The translations under genes and the position numbers were made by a program. From M3 sp045133615 (GTDB lineage Bacteria > Bacteroidota > Bacteroidia > Bacteroidales > Muribaculaceae), in contig JBGUUQ010000147.1 of NCBI GenBank assembly GCA_045133615.1, positions 1 to 64,000 on the forward strand: 64,000 nt of DNA. The letters are read 5' to 3'. Positions 34,701-42,205 of this stretch are shown in pieces. Position 1 is the stretch's first letter. Each line of letters starts with the position of its first letter. Under the pieces are notes generated by a model. The model saw only the letters and a list, made by a program, of their open reading frames with translations. It had not been told where the DNA came from and made no database searches.

Positions 34701-36172
34701 AGTTCACTATTACCGAGATATTGAAGGAAGATAAATCGGTGTGGCGAGAGATTAGTGATCATGCGGCTCGTGCCGCGATGATGGTGCGTAATGCAAGTGT
34801 GCGTTATCGCAATACTCAATCGTTGTCGCTCCCGCTATATAATCCGGAAGTGGGTAATGTGTTCGGACAGAGCTACAGCTATGGTCCGATGGCTCCGGGG
34901 TTGGCTTTTGCGTTCGGGTTTACAGATGAGAGCTATGTCGATAGAGCCAAAGAGCGCGGCTGGTTGATTGTCAATGATGAGCAGACCTCGCCTGCTGTGT
35001 GGTCGAAGACCAATGAACTAAATATCGAACTTACTCTTGAACCGATAAAGGGATTGAAAATCCAATTGACTTCAAATCGTACGGACAATCGCACGAATCA
35101 GATACAATTTATGTATGATGATGTGCCTGTTACCCGTACCGGTAGCTATACCAAAACACACTGTGCGATAGCCACGGCATTGCGTGGTAGCAGTTCCGAT
35201 GATGGATATAAGAGCGAGACGTTCGATAAGTTCCTCGAAAACATCCCTGTCATAGCCAACCGTATTCAATCAAAATATGAGGGTACGAAATATCCCACAA
35301 CCGGATTTATGAGAGAGAATGCAAATGCAGGTCAACCGTTTAATCCCGAAGTGGGAGGCGTCAACTCGGCAAGCAGTGATGTGCTTATTCCGGCATTTAT
35401 CGCTGCATATTCCGGAATGGATGCCAACAATATATACTTGACGCCATTCCCGTCGTTTGCCGATGTGTTACCCAATTGGCGAGTTACCTATGACGGTCTG
35501 ACACGTGTCGGCAATCTTGGCAATATCTTCAAGTCGTTCACGTTGAATCACGCTTACCAATGTACGTACACGGTCGGTTCATATTCATCCTATCTGAATT
35601 GGATTGGTGTGGATGGTGAGATGGGCTTTGCCATGGATGAATTGACCGGTCAGCCGATACCGTCGTCTCCGTATAATATATCGTCGGTGGCGATTACGGA
35701 AAAATTTGCTCCTCTTATCGGTTTTACCGCCACATTGAAAAATGACTTGAAATTTAATGCCGAATATCGCGACAGTCGTACGCTTACGCTCAATTCTGCC
35801 GCCGGACAGGTGGTGGAAGCTACGACCAAAGGATTGGTAATCGGTATGGGATATAAAATCGTAGGATTCAATACGGTGTTGAAAATGAAAGGTTCGGGTA
35901 AGGGAATCAGTAACGATTTGACTCTAAATGCCGACTTCTCATATCAGCAGAGTCAGGCTTTGATACGCCGCATAGAGGGCAATTATGCACAGGCAACGAG
36001 TGGTACTCGCTCTATTGCGATTAATTTCACAGCAAGTTATGTGATGAGCCGTCGATTGACTGTCTCGGCATACTTCGATCATCAAATCAACACGCCGCTT
36101 ATCTCGTCGAGTGCATTCCCAACGACCAATAGCAGCTACGGTCTGACATTCAATCTCTCGTTAGCGAGATAG
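28721..36172 (+). CDS. sprA: SprA, type IX secretion system translocon protein
   Basis: 2,483 residues with a signal peptide (cut near YAFAQ, residue 32). SprA forms the very large (36-strand) outer-membrane pore through which type IX cargo passes; it was first found through gliding motility defects in Flavobacterium. The early motif NVLDMNFNLGPLEKIFGPGG, the GVQLKTQGS segment and many repeated beta-strand blocks (for example DDFESTQTGIDLRSPYSWFLAST) are typical. Length and position after ruvA match the family, and the frame is unbroken. The other Por/Gld components are not in the window. A cargo-like C-terminal domain occurs on the LRR protein at the left edge. No clear terminator separates it from the convergent rluA-type gene. 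Confidence 0.96.
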   Translation: MRKAKRNYHNIISIIIGCGVLLCSGFAFYAFAQYYNPTVNPPASVPPTTLPTASGDSIMMPYPVQPTYPTDYEQLAEDQFAADLTTPSNIKTIADFDPETGCYIIRTKVGDYDLITPFMLTPEQYNNLELRKSMQEYYRQKNREMFETNETKEPFNVLDMNFNLGPLEKIFGPGGVQLKTQGSVQISMGVKSNKTDNPALSLTSRRKTYFDFEQKIQATINASVGDRMKFNMTYNTDATFDFDSKNLKLAYEGKEDDIIKSIEAGNVSMTTGSSLIRGGTALFGIKTKMQFGKLTATALVSQQNSESKTVNTKGGVQTTDFSINADNYDQNRHYFLSHFFRDNYDQFASKLPYVSSGVNITRIEVWVTNKTGKYDESRNIVGYMDLAENKVLANDYWVGNMAYDNPANASNNLLSTIKTEYPDARNINTVTQALEPLAAYGFEGGRDYEKVESARLLSSSEYTLNSTLGYISIKSALNADEVLAVAYEYTYKGQVYQVGEFSSDISSTDQSLYVKMLKGTTVSPYLPMWDLMMKNVYSLGAYQIQKSNFRLNIKYLSDTTGTEINYLPVPGLNDQSLLQVMNLDRLDSNQESNPDGFFDFIEGYTVLAQSGKIIFPVAEPFGEHLAKKINNPAIAEKYVYKELYDSTLVVAQQFADKNKFVLKGEYQASSGSQIRLNAMNVPRGSVVVTAGGVTLTENSDYTVDYSMGIVTITNQSIIDSGQSISVSLENQSMFSTQRKTLLGLDLNYQFNKNFNIGATLLHFSEKALTEKVNIGDEIINNTMWGLNLSYNTDFMWLTNLVNKIPTVNATQPSTFSVNAEFAQLVPNKQKSGSTEGSSYIDDFESTQTGIDLRSPYSWFLASTPYDSGADALFPEAALSNNVDYGKNRALLSWYYIDRMFTQRNSSLAPGYIKSDLEQLSNPYVREVTSREIFPDRELSYGESSVIQTLNLSFYPEERGPYNLDADNIDANGKLLTPEKRWGGIMRKMDNTNFEQSNIEYVQFWMMNPFLDPNNPNYDGGDLYLNFGEMSEDILKDGLKSYENGVPTDGSDQYMTTTEWGRVSTQNSLTYAFDNTSNTRKSQDVGLDGLKNDDEFEFNTYKGYLDKLRQRLPASTVETMQSDQFSPFNDPAGDNYHFYRGYDYDEQRLGVLDRYKHYNGVEGNSLSPEDTDEPLYQSARSVPDVEDINQDNTLNEYERYFQYKISIRPEDFEVGKNYITDKQVSLVRTRDGKDQEIEWYQFKIPLSDYEKVVGSISDFSTIRFARMFMTGFKQVTHLRFATLELVRGEWRTYDFNLNNRGDAPAEGQLDLSVVNIEENAGREPVNYVLPPGVTRIVDSGQTQITQLNEQSMSMKVIGLNAGDARGVYRNTSLDLRNYKRMQMWTHAEALIDNTTHLRNGEVSVFVRLGSDVKSNYYEYEIPLTLTSPGKYNTYLTSDRYEVWPESNYLDFELQSLVNLKKERNAKKREEASGVGYGVLYTGRDPNNENNRMGVIGNPSLSDIRVILIGVRNNSNVTKDATVWVNELKVTDFDESGGWAAKTNMNLGISDIATLNFGAHIETAGFGSVDQSLNSRRMDDYEQYNFAVQTDLGRFLPEKVKLRAPVYYSISKEKTSPKYNPLDQDVLLQDALDEAGSDAERDSINNYAVERNTVQSFSISGLKFDVKSETPMPWDPANFTFNFSFNKQSHEDPNTEYENTNDYRGSFQYSYSPYVKGVKPFGWIKSKSKHLKFFKEWELNYLPNSISFLTTMSRYYYEQQTRSETDVMFQLPVSVSKNFLWDRQFSLSWNLTKSLSLTFNSNTSATIDEPVGAVNKKLFPDEYKIWKDSVWSSILHMGTPQAYNQSFVATYKAPFSKIPALDFLTASVTYNATYRWDRGAKVEDVNLGNTISNQASWNVDGRLNFEMLYNKVPYLKEVNKRFSNSRKQSTKDKKAKKFERTFMLKQDTTIVIKHNLRNKKVKVVAKTTDGQPFVVKTRTIDANSIEVLTRGDKNIKFTITEILKEDKSVWREISDHAARAAMMVRNASVRYRNTQSLSLPLYNPEVGNVFGQSYSYGPMAPGLAFAFGFTDESYVDRAKERGWLIVNDEQTSPAVWSKTNELNIELTLEPIKGLKIQLTSNRTDNRTNQIQFMYDDVPVTRTGSYTKTHCAIATALRGSSSDDGYKSETFDKFLENIPVIANRIQSKYEGTKYPTTGFMRENANAGQPFNPEVGGVNSASSDVLIPAFIAAYSGMDANNIYLTPFPSFADVLPNWRVTYDGLTRVGNLGNIFKSFTLNHAYQCTYTVGSYSSYLNWIGVDGEMGFAMDELTGQPIPSSPYNISSVAITEKFAPLIGFTATLKNDLKFNAEYRDSRTLTLNSAAGQVVEATTKGLVIGMGYKIVGFNTVLKMKGSGKGISNDLTLNADFSYQQSQALIRRIEGNYAQATSGTRSIAINFTASYVMSRRLTVSAYFDHQINTPLISSSAFPTTNSSYGLTFNLSLAR

Positions 36173-36203
36173 GACCGCTACAAAATTCAATTGGATTATT
36201 TGT

Positions 36204-36878
36204 TTACTCGGTATAGCCGAATGCGTGCCACAGAGAATCGGACGGAAGAGGTGCGGTGACATCAATCTCTTTTCCGGAAACGGGGTGGGTGAATTGTACG
36301 CGGCGAGCCATCAATGAAATGCTGCCATCCGGATTGCTGCGTTTGGCGCCGTATTTGAGGTCGCCTCGAATTGGACATCCGATTGCCGATAGTTGTACTC
36401 GAATCTGGTGTTTGCGCCCTGTCATAAGGTTGATTTCGAGTAGGTGGTAGCGATCGCTTGATGCAATATGTTTGTACGAAAGGATGGCTTTCTGTGAGTT
36501 GTTGCGGGGAGTGAGTGATGCGTACGACTTATTGTTGCGCTCGGTCGTGGTGATGTAGTGTGTGAGTGTGTCATCCTCTTTTGCCGGACAATTGGCTGTT
36601 ATGGCCCAATAAGTTTTGTGTACATCGCCGTTGCGAAACATTTCATTGAGTCGGGTGAGCGCTTTCGATGTTTTGGCAAAGATAACCAATCCGCCGACTG
36701 GGCGGTCAAGTCGGTGTACCACTCCGCAAAATACATTGCCGGGTTTGGCATACTTTTCCTTTATCCATTCTTTCAGAATTTCTACAAGTGGCTTGTCGCC
36801 GGTTTTGTCGCCTTGCACGATTTCTCCCGGAGCTTTGTTGACAATAATGATGTGATTGTCTTCGTACACAACTTCCAT
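36204..36878 (-). CDS. RluA-family pseudouridine synthase
   Basis: 224 residues. The catalytic motif GVVHRLDRPVGGLVIFAKT contains the active aspartate, and RKHQIRVQLSAIGCPIRGDLKYG is the typical C-terminal segment. It isomerises uridine in rRNA or tRNA; the site cannot be read from the sequence. No N-terminal S4 domain is present. It is the last gene of the yicC-gmk-nadD-DUF5063 unit, 13 nt after the DUF5063 gene. Confidence 0.9.
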   Translation of the reverse strand: MEVVYEDNHIIIVNKAPGEIVQGDKTGDKPLVEILKEWIKEKYAKPGNVFCGVVHRLDRPVGGLVIFAKTSKALTRLNEMFRNGDVHKTYWAITANCPAKEDDTLTHYITTTERNNKSYASLTPRNNSQKAILSYKHIASSDRYHLLEINLMTGRKHQIRVQLSAIGCPIRGDLKYGAKRSNPDGSISLMARRVQFTHPVSGKEIDVTAPLPSDSLWHAFGYTE

Positions 36879-36891
36879 ACGCGAAGCTTTT

Positions 36892-37410
36892 TTAGTATTC
36901 TGATGAGGGGGTGTAGCGGACGTGATTTATGGCGCGAAGCACGTTACACAGTGTGTGTCCCCAATAACTTTCAAAGTTTTCTTTTACGGCAACCAATGCC
37001 ACCGCTATGATTGGGTCGGGAGCATCTTTTACCATCTCGATGAAGTTGTAAAGATCTTGGAATATGTCGGAGAGTCCTTCGGCAATACTTGCCGATATTG
37101 GAGTGTCGGAATATTTCATATCTTCTTCAAACACTTCGAGATACACATCATCAGGTCCGAATATGCTTTCCACACTGCGACGTACCGATTCGTAATAGTC
37201 TTCATCGATTGAACTTTCGAGATACGGCTCTTCGTCGTCGGGAACTTCGGTGTTGAGGTCGGTTGCCGAGATATAAAGACGAGGCAACAGGCGGAGAATG
37301 TTGGCGATAAATTCGTCGCGTTCCGATTCTCGTGCGTTTTCTATCGCTTGACAATATTCATTACACAGGGCAATGAATGCAATCGCGTTGGTGTTGAGAG
37401 TCTTGTTCAT
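36892..37410 (-). CDS. DUF5063 family protein
   Basis: 172 residues, acidic and helical, with no signal peptide or membrane segment. The start FIALCNEYCQAIENARESER, LRLLPRLYISATDL and FEEDMKYSDTPISASIAEGL match the DUF5063 family of Bacteroidota. The function is unknown. Its ATG overlaps the nadD stop codon by 4 bp, suggesting coupled translation with nadD. Confidence 0.78.
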   Translation of the reverse strand: MNKTLNTNAIAFIALCNEYCQAIENARESERDEFIANILRLLPRLYISATDLNTEVPDDEEPYLESSIDEDYYESVRRSVESIFGPDDVYLEVFEEDMKYSDTPISASIAEGLSDIFQDLYNFIEMVKDAPDPIIAVALVAVKENFESYWGHTLCNVLRAINHVRYTPSSEY

Positions 37411-37979
37411 TTTCGGTAGAGTTGATGTGATTGTATGTAGTCAAAGACACCTGCGGGAAGGAAATTGTTCATCTCCTTGCCTTCGGCTATGCCTTGACGA
37501 ATGAAAGTGCTCGACAAGTCTACAATCGGTGCATTGATAAGGGTGGCTCCGGCTTCGGTGATGGTGTCAATCGGGTAGCCGGGGCGCGGATACACGATTA
37601 CGCCGTAGTCGTTGAGAATACGTTGCCATTCGCGCCATTTGTGAAATACCAACCAATTATCGCTTCCGATTATCCATTTGAACTGCTTGTCGGGATATAG
37701 TTCGTGGAGCCGGTCGAGTGTTGCAATCGAATAGGAAGGGCGAGGCATCGACAATTCGATGTCGCATATTTTGAGATTGCTGTCGTTGGCTATGGCTATC
37801 TGAAGCATTGCCAAGCGATGTTTGTCGTCGAGTAGATCTGCTTTGTTAAATGGATTTTGAGGAGACAGAGTGAGCCATACGCTATCGAGGACGGTGTATT
37901 GGCTGAGATAGCTTGCCAACATCATGTGCCCGATATGTACGGGGTTGAAAGAGCCTCCGAGCAGACCTACGGTTTCCAT
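37407..37979 (-). CDS. nadD: nicotinate-nucleotide adenylyltransferase
   Basis: 190 residues. It joins ATP and nicotinate mononucleotide to make deamido-NAD. The nucleotidyl-transferase motif GGSFNPVHIGHM (8-19) and the C-terminal ISSTxIR equivalent (LSSTFIRQGIAEGK) are present, along with WIIGSDNWLVFHKW. It begins 2 nt after gmk. A CinA-type NMN amidase, also part of NAD recycling, is encoded at 3.5 kb. Confidence 0.95.
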   Translation of the reverse strand: METVGLLGGSFNPVHIGHMMLASYLSQYTVLDSVWLTLSPQNPFNKADLLDDKHRLAMLQIAIANDSNLKICDIELSMPRPSYSIATLDRLHELYPDKQFKWIIGSDNWLVFHKWREWQRILNDYGVIVYPRPGYPIDTITEAGATLINAPIVDLSSTFIRQGIAEGKEMNNFLPAGVFDYIQSHQLYRK

Positions 37980-37981
37980 CG

Positions 37982-38560
37982 CTATTGATTTATGAAGTCG
38001 AGAATAATGCGTCGAGTCTCGTCGATGGCTTGTGAGAGGTCGTCGTTTATTACACGAAAATCATATTGCGGTGCATACGAAATCTCGAAGTCGGCTTTTG
38101 CAACGCGTTCGTCGATCACTTCGGGGGCATCAGTGGCGCGTCCTTCGAGACGACGACGGAGTTCGTCGATCGATGGCGGTTGGATGAATATGCTTCGTGC
38201 GCGGTCGCCGTATTGGCGTTTTACATTTATACCGCCTTTTACGTCAATGTCGAGTACCACATTGTGCCCTTCGCCGCATATACGAGCCACTTCGCTGCGC
38301 AGTGTGCCATAGAAACGTCCCGGATATACTTCTTCATATTCCACAAACTCATCGTTTGAGATGCGAGAACGAAATTCTTCTTCGGAGAGGAAATAATAAT
38401 GTATTCCGTGCTGCTCTTCACCGCGAGGCTTTCGTGAGGTAGCCGATATGGAGAATTGCAGGTCGATGTCGCTGTTGCCGATGATAGCGTTGATTATCGT
38501 CGACTTTCCGCATCCTGACGGAGCTGAGATTATGATTATTTTGCCTTCTTTTGCAGCCAT
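37982..38560 (-). CDS. gmk: guanylate kinase
   Basis: 192 residues. It phosphorylates GMP to GDP with ATP. The P-loop SAPSGCGKSTI, the GMP-binding SATSRKPRGEEQHGIHYYF and the EYEEVYPGRFYGT segment are intact. It follows yicC by 15 nt, a pairing common across bacteria. Confidence 0.96.
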   Translation of the reverse strand: MAAKEGKIIIISAPSGCGKSTIINAIIGNSDIDLQFSISATSRKPRGEEQHGIHYYFLSEEEFRSRISNDEFVEYEEVYPGRFYGTLRSEVARICGEGHNVVLDIDVKGGINVKRQYGDRARSIFIQPPSIDELRRRLEGRATDAPEVIDERVAKADFEISYAPQYDFRVINDDLSQAIDETRRIILDFINQ

Positions 38561-38575
38561 AAATGGTTGTCGAAT

Positions 38576-39451
38576 TTACATTACGTTGAGCACTTGCTCT
38601 TTGATTTGTTCAAGCTCGTCTTTCATGCGTACCACAAGTTTCTGTAGTTCTGCATGATTGCTTTTTGAGCCGAGAGTATTGATTTCTCTACCCATTTCTT
38701 GAGATATGAATCCAAGTTTTTTGCCTTGTCCTTGACCTTGCTCCATTGTTTCCATGAAGTAGTTGAGGTGTTGGGTGAGACGTTGTTTCTCTTCGTTGAT
38801 GTCGAGTTTCTCGATGTAGAAAATCATTTCTTGCTCGAATCGGGATTTGTCGTAGTCCACACTATCGAGCTTTTCGAGAGCGTCTTGTATGCGAGCGCGT
38901 ATTTTGGCAACACGTTCATTTTCGTATTGTGGAACTTCTGCCAAACGAGCGCGTATATTTGAAATTTTTTGAGCGAATACTTCTTCGAGTTTACGTCCTT
39001 CGGCTTCGCGGAATTGCATCAATTGCTCCACGGCGTTGTCAACGGCTTTGAAAAGGGCATTGCTTTCTTCGTCGCTTACGGTTGTGGATTGCTCGGTGTG
39101 CATGATGTCGGGGAAACGAAGCAGGACGCTGTACCAGTCTGTCGGTTCTGAAATGCCAAGTTCGCGCGATGCCGCTTCTATTTGCGCCTTATAGTTGGCA
39201 AGCATTGGCACATTGAGCGATGTGGCTGCCTCTACGTTTGTAACTTCTACATAGACTACAACGTCTACTTTGCCACGTTCGAGGCGGCGAGCGATATGAT
39301 TACGTATTTCAAGTTCCTTTTCACGGAATGCAGCAGGCACACGTGCCGACAGGTCAAGTTGCTTACTATTGAGCGACTTGATTTCCACTGTGATTTTTTT
39401 ATTGGGAATTTCGACCGTTGATTTGCCGAATCCCGTCATCGATAGTATCAT
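38576..39451 (-). CDS. YicC/YloC family endoribonuclease
   Basis: 291 residues. The N-terminal MILSMTGFGKSTVEIPNKKITVEIKSLNSK and the C-terminal GRKLEEVFAQ...QEMGREINTLGSKSN are hallmarks of the family. E. coli YicC is a ribonuclease acting on small RNAs, and the role in Bacteroidota is not established. It leads the yicC-gmk-nadD-DUF5063-rluA unit and has a -7 element about 20 nt upstream, back to back with tsaB. Confidence 0.92.
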   Translation of the reverse strand: MILSMTGFGKSTVEIPNKKITVEIKSLNSKQLDLSARVPAAFREKELEIRNHIARRLERGKVDVVVYVEVTNVEAATSLNVPMLANYKAQIEAASRELGISEPTDWYSVLLRFPDIMHTEQSTTVSDEESNALFKAVDNAVEQLMQFREAEGRKLEEVFAQKISNIRARLAEVPQYENERVAKIRARIQDALEKLDSVDYDKSRFEQEMIFYIEKLDINEEKQRLTQHLNYFMETMEQGQGQGKKLGFISQEMGREINTLGSKSNHAELQKLVVRMKDELEQIKEQVLNVM

Positions 39452-39470
39452 GGTTTGTGAATATTTTCTG

Positions 39471-39478
39471 CAAATTTA
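39471..39478 (-). promoter_or_regulatory. -7 element of yicC (TAAATTTG)
   Basis: A perfect TAnnTTTG match 19 nt upstream of the yicC ATG, so the predicted leader is only about 12 nt. No -33 TTTG is visible. Confidence 0.5.
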
Positions 39479-39521
39479 CATTTAATTACGCTATGAGAGA
39501 ATAAAAAAGAGGAAAAAGCAC

Positions 39522-39529
39522 TAATTTTG
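39522..39529 (+). promoter_or_regulatory. -7 element of tsaB (TAATTTTG)
   Basis: A perfect TAnnTTTG match 19 nt upstream of the tsaB ATG, divergent from the yicC element 43 nt away. No -33 TTTG is visible. Confidence 0.5.
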
Positions 39530-39548
39530 CACTAAATAAAATGAGAAT

Positions 39549-40238
39549 ATGGCTGTAATACTCAATATAGAGACCTCAACCAACGTGTGTTCTGTTGCAC
39601 TTACCGCTGATGGAATGGTGCTTCAGCATTTTGAAGACTATCAAGGGCAGAATCATGCTGCATTACTGAGTGGATATGTCAAGTGTTGTCTTGATTTTCT
39701 TAGGGACAAAGAGATGGCGTTGCAGGCAGTTGCGGTAAGTATCGGACCGGGTAGTTACACGGGATTGCGAATCGGATTGTCGGAAGCAAAGGGCTTGGCA
39801 TATGCTCTTGATATTCCCCTCATAGGAATTAATACATTGCAGATAATGGCAGTGTCGGTGATGTTTAATCAGTGGGTAGACGAAGATGTGCTGTTTGCCC
39901 CGATGATAGATGCCCGGCGTATGGAGGTGTACACATCGGTGCTTGATATGAGTCTGTCTGAATTGATGGAGCCTCAACCGTTAATTCTTGATGCCGATAG
40001 TTATGGCAGTTTCCTTGCTGAAAAACCGGTGCTTTTCTTCGGTAATGGCAGTGATAAATTCAGAGAGGTGGTAAGCAGTCGGAATGCGCGGTTTATTCCC
40101 GATGTAAATCCCCTTGCTGTGGATATGATGGCTCTTGCAGACAAGGCATATGCCAACAAGGATTTTCTCGACCTTGCATATTCTACACCCCGATATCTGA
40201 AAGAGTTTCAGGCAATCAAGCCTAAAAAGTTGTTTTAA
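39549..40238 (+). CDS. tsaB: TsaB, t6A-complex dimerisation subunit
   Basis: 229 residues with an ASKHA-type fold related to TsaD. The N-terminal VILNIETSTNVCSVAL, then VSIGPGSYTGLRIGLSEAKGLA and PMIDARRMEVYTSVL are typical. TsaB has no catalytic metal site; it scaffolds TsaD in making threonylcarbamoyl-A37 in tRNA. It is transcribed alone and closed by a strong terminator. TsaD is encoded at 4.8-5.8 kb. Confidence 0.95.
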   Translation: MAVILNIETSTNVCSVALTADGMVLQHFEDYQGQNHAALLSGYVKCCLDFLRDKEMALQAVAVSIGPGSYTGLRIGLSEAKGLAYALDIPLIGINTLQIMAVSVMFNQWVDEDVLFAPMIDARRMEVYTSVLDMSLSELMEPQPLILDADSYGSFLAEKPVLFFGNGSDKFREVVSSRNARFIPDVNPLAVDMMALADKAYANKDFLDLAYSTPRYLKEFQAIKPKKLF

Positions 40239-40264
40239 CAGGCAGTAGGCTGTAAAAATATAGG

Positions 40265-40301
40265 AGCAGAGTCGTAAGAAGTTGCGGCTCTGCTGTTTTT
40301 T
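40265..40301 (+). terminator. terminator of tsaB
   Basis: A 13-bp stem (40265-40277 with 40282-40294, two G-U pairs) closed by a GAAG tetraloop is followed by GTTTTTT, 27 nt past the tsaB stop codon. Confidence 0.9.
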
Positions 40302-40384
40302 GTTTGTGGTTCCGCTGTTTTGAGGGAATTATGTCAGGAAAAACCGGCGCTACTAAGAATTTTGCTAAAATATTTCGCAAAACG

Positions 40385-40415
40385 CTTGCAAATTGATGTA
40401 AAATACATAACTTTG
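40385..40415 (+). promoter_or_regulatory. promoter of asnB
   Basis: CTTG (40385-40388) and TAACTTTG (40408-40415) are spaced by 19 nt. The leader to the asnB ATG is about 33 nt. Confidence 0.7.
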
Positions 40416-40454
40416 CAAGCATAAAGTTGAAATTAAACCTCAAAAAGAAGAAAT

Positions 40455-42119
40455 ATGTGTGGAATTGTAGCAGTATTTGAAGCAGAAGGGGACGTGGCGC
40501 AACTTCGTCCCGATGTACTTAAAATGTCGAAGAAGATACGTCATCGCGGTCCGGATTGGTCGGGAATCTATTGTGGGAAAAATGCGATATTGGCACATGA
40601 ACGATTGTCGATCGTAGATCCCGAATCGGGGGGGCAGCCGTTGAAAAGCAAAGATGGCAAAGTGATATTGGCAGTGAATGGGGAGATATACAATCATCGT
40701 GCTATACGAGAGAAATATGCCGGACGATATGAGTTTCTTACCGGTAGTGATTGCGAGGTAATCATTGCTCTTTATCGCGACAAAGGGGCTGACTTTTTGG
40801 AAGAATTAAATGGTATATTTGCTTTTGCTCTGTATGATGAGGAAAATGATTTTTATATGGTGGCCCGCGACCCGATAGGGGTTATACCTTTATATATGGG
40901 TACGGATGCAAAGGGGCATAAGTATTTTGCTTCGGAACTTAAAGCTCTCGAAGGTAAATGTGAGGTGATTGAGCCGTTTTTGCCGGGACATGTGTATGAT
41001 AGCCGTTCGGGAGAGATGACTCGATGGTATTCTCGTGATTGGGAGGATTATGATGCAGTCAAGGATAATACTACATCAATATCCGATTTGCGCGATGCTC
41101 TTGAAGCTTCTGTGCGCCGCCAACTTATGAGTGATGTGCCTTACGGTGTATTGTTGTCGGGAGGATTGGACTCTTCGATTATTTCGGCTGTGGCTGCCAA
41201 ATATGCGCCTAATCGCATTGAGGCAGACGGAAAGCAGGAGGCATATTGGCCTCGATTGCACTCGTTTGCGGTAGGGCTTAAAGGTGCTCCCGATTTGGCG
41301 GCGGCGCGTAAAGTGGCAGAGCACATAGGAACGGTGCATCATGAGATTAATTATACCGTACAGGAGGGGTTCGATGCCATACGCGATGTGATTTATTATA
41401 TCGAAACGTATGATGTTACTACTGTTCGCGCTTCGACTCCGATGTATTTGCTTGCCCGTGTGATAAAGTCGATGGGTATAAAAATGGTACTTTCAGGTGA
41501 AGGCGCGGATGAAATATTCGGTGGGTATCTGTATTTCCATAAGGCTCCCGATGCCAAAGCTTTCCATGAGGAGACTGTGCGTAAACTCTCCAAACTTCAT
41601 CTTTATGACTGCCTTCGTGCCAATAAGTCGCTTTCGGCATGGGGTGTGGAGGGACGAGTGCCATTTCTCGACAAGGAATTTCTTGATGTGGCCATGCGCT
41701 TGAATCCCAAAGATAAGATGGCGGGCAATGGAAAGATGGAGAAATGGGTGCTCCGCAAGGCTTTTGAGGATATGATTCCCGAAAGTATAGCGTGGCGACA
41801 GAAGGAACAATTTTCTGACGGGGTGGGGTATTCGTGGATTGACTCACTGAAAGAAATTACGGCTTCGCAGGTGACGGATGAAATGATGAAGAATGCTCAT
41901 CGTCGTTTCCCAATCAATACACCAATGAATAAGGAGGAATATTTTTATCGCAGCATCTATGAGGAGCATTTCCCGTCGGCGACGGCTGCCGCTTGTGTGC
42001 CGTCGGTTCCGTCGGTGGCATGCAGCACTGCCGAAGCTCTTGCGTGGGATGCCTCATTTAAGAATATGAATGATCCGTCGGGACGTGCTGTAAAAAGTGT
42101 GCATTATCAAGCGTATTGA
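40455..42119 (+). CDS. asnB: asparagine synthase B (glutamine-hydrolysing)
   Basis: 554 residues. It makes asparagine from aspartate, ATP and glutamine. Cys2 (MCGIVAVFEA) is the glutaminase nucleophile, so processing of the initial Met is expected. NGEIYNHRAIR belongs to the class II amidotransferase domain. The synthetase half has the pyrophosphatase loop LSGGLDSSII (about 234-243) and GEGADEIFGGYLYFHKAP. The length equals the bacterial AsnB type. It stands alone between strong terminators. Confidence 0.96.
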   Translation: MCGIVAVFEAEGDVAQLRPDVLKMSKKIRHRGPDWSGIYCGKNAILAHERLSIVDPESGGQPLKSKDGKVILAVNGEIYNHRAIREKYAGRYEFLTGSDCEVIIALYRDKGADFLEELNGIFAFALYDEENDFYMVARDPIGVIPLYMGTDAKGHKYFASELKALEGKCEVIEPFLPGHVYDSRSGEMTRWYSRDWEDYDAVKDNTTSISDLRDALEASVRRQLMSDVPYGVLLSGGLDSSIISAVAAKYAPNRIEADGKQEAYWPRLHSFAVGLKGAPDLAAARKVAEHIGTVHHEINYTVQEGFDAIRDVIYYIETYDVTTVRASTPMYLLARVIKSMGIKMVLSGEGADEIFGGYLYFHKAPDAKAFHEETVRKLSKLHLYDCLRANKSLSAWGVEGRVPFLDKEFLDVAMRLNPKDKMAGNGKMEKWVLRKAFEDMIPESIAWRQKEQFSDGVGYSWIDSLKEITASQVTDEMMKNAHRRFPINTPMNKEEYFYRSIYEEHFPSATAAACVPSVPSVACSTAEALAWDASFKNMNDPSGRAVKSVHYQAY

Positions 42120-42144
42120 CACTTACATATCTGTCCTATGAAAG

Positions 42145-42181
42145 GAAGCGGCTATACTAAACTGTTTAGTATAGCCGCTTC
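42145..42181. terminator. bidirectional terminator between asnB and the mutase genes
   Basis: A perfect 17-bp stem (42145-42161 with 42165-42181) has a CTG loop. The two transcription units converge here; it is 25 nt past both stop codons. Confidence 0.85.
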
Positions 42182-42205
42182 TGTTATCGGATTGTCAATT
42201 GTCGA

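Noticed and set aside
36173..36203. Terminator between sprA and the convergent pseudouridine synthase gene
   Set aside because: No stable stem with a T-run was found in the 31-nt gap.
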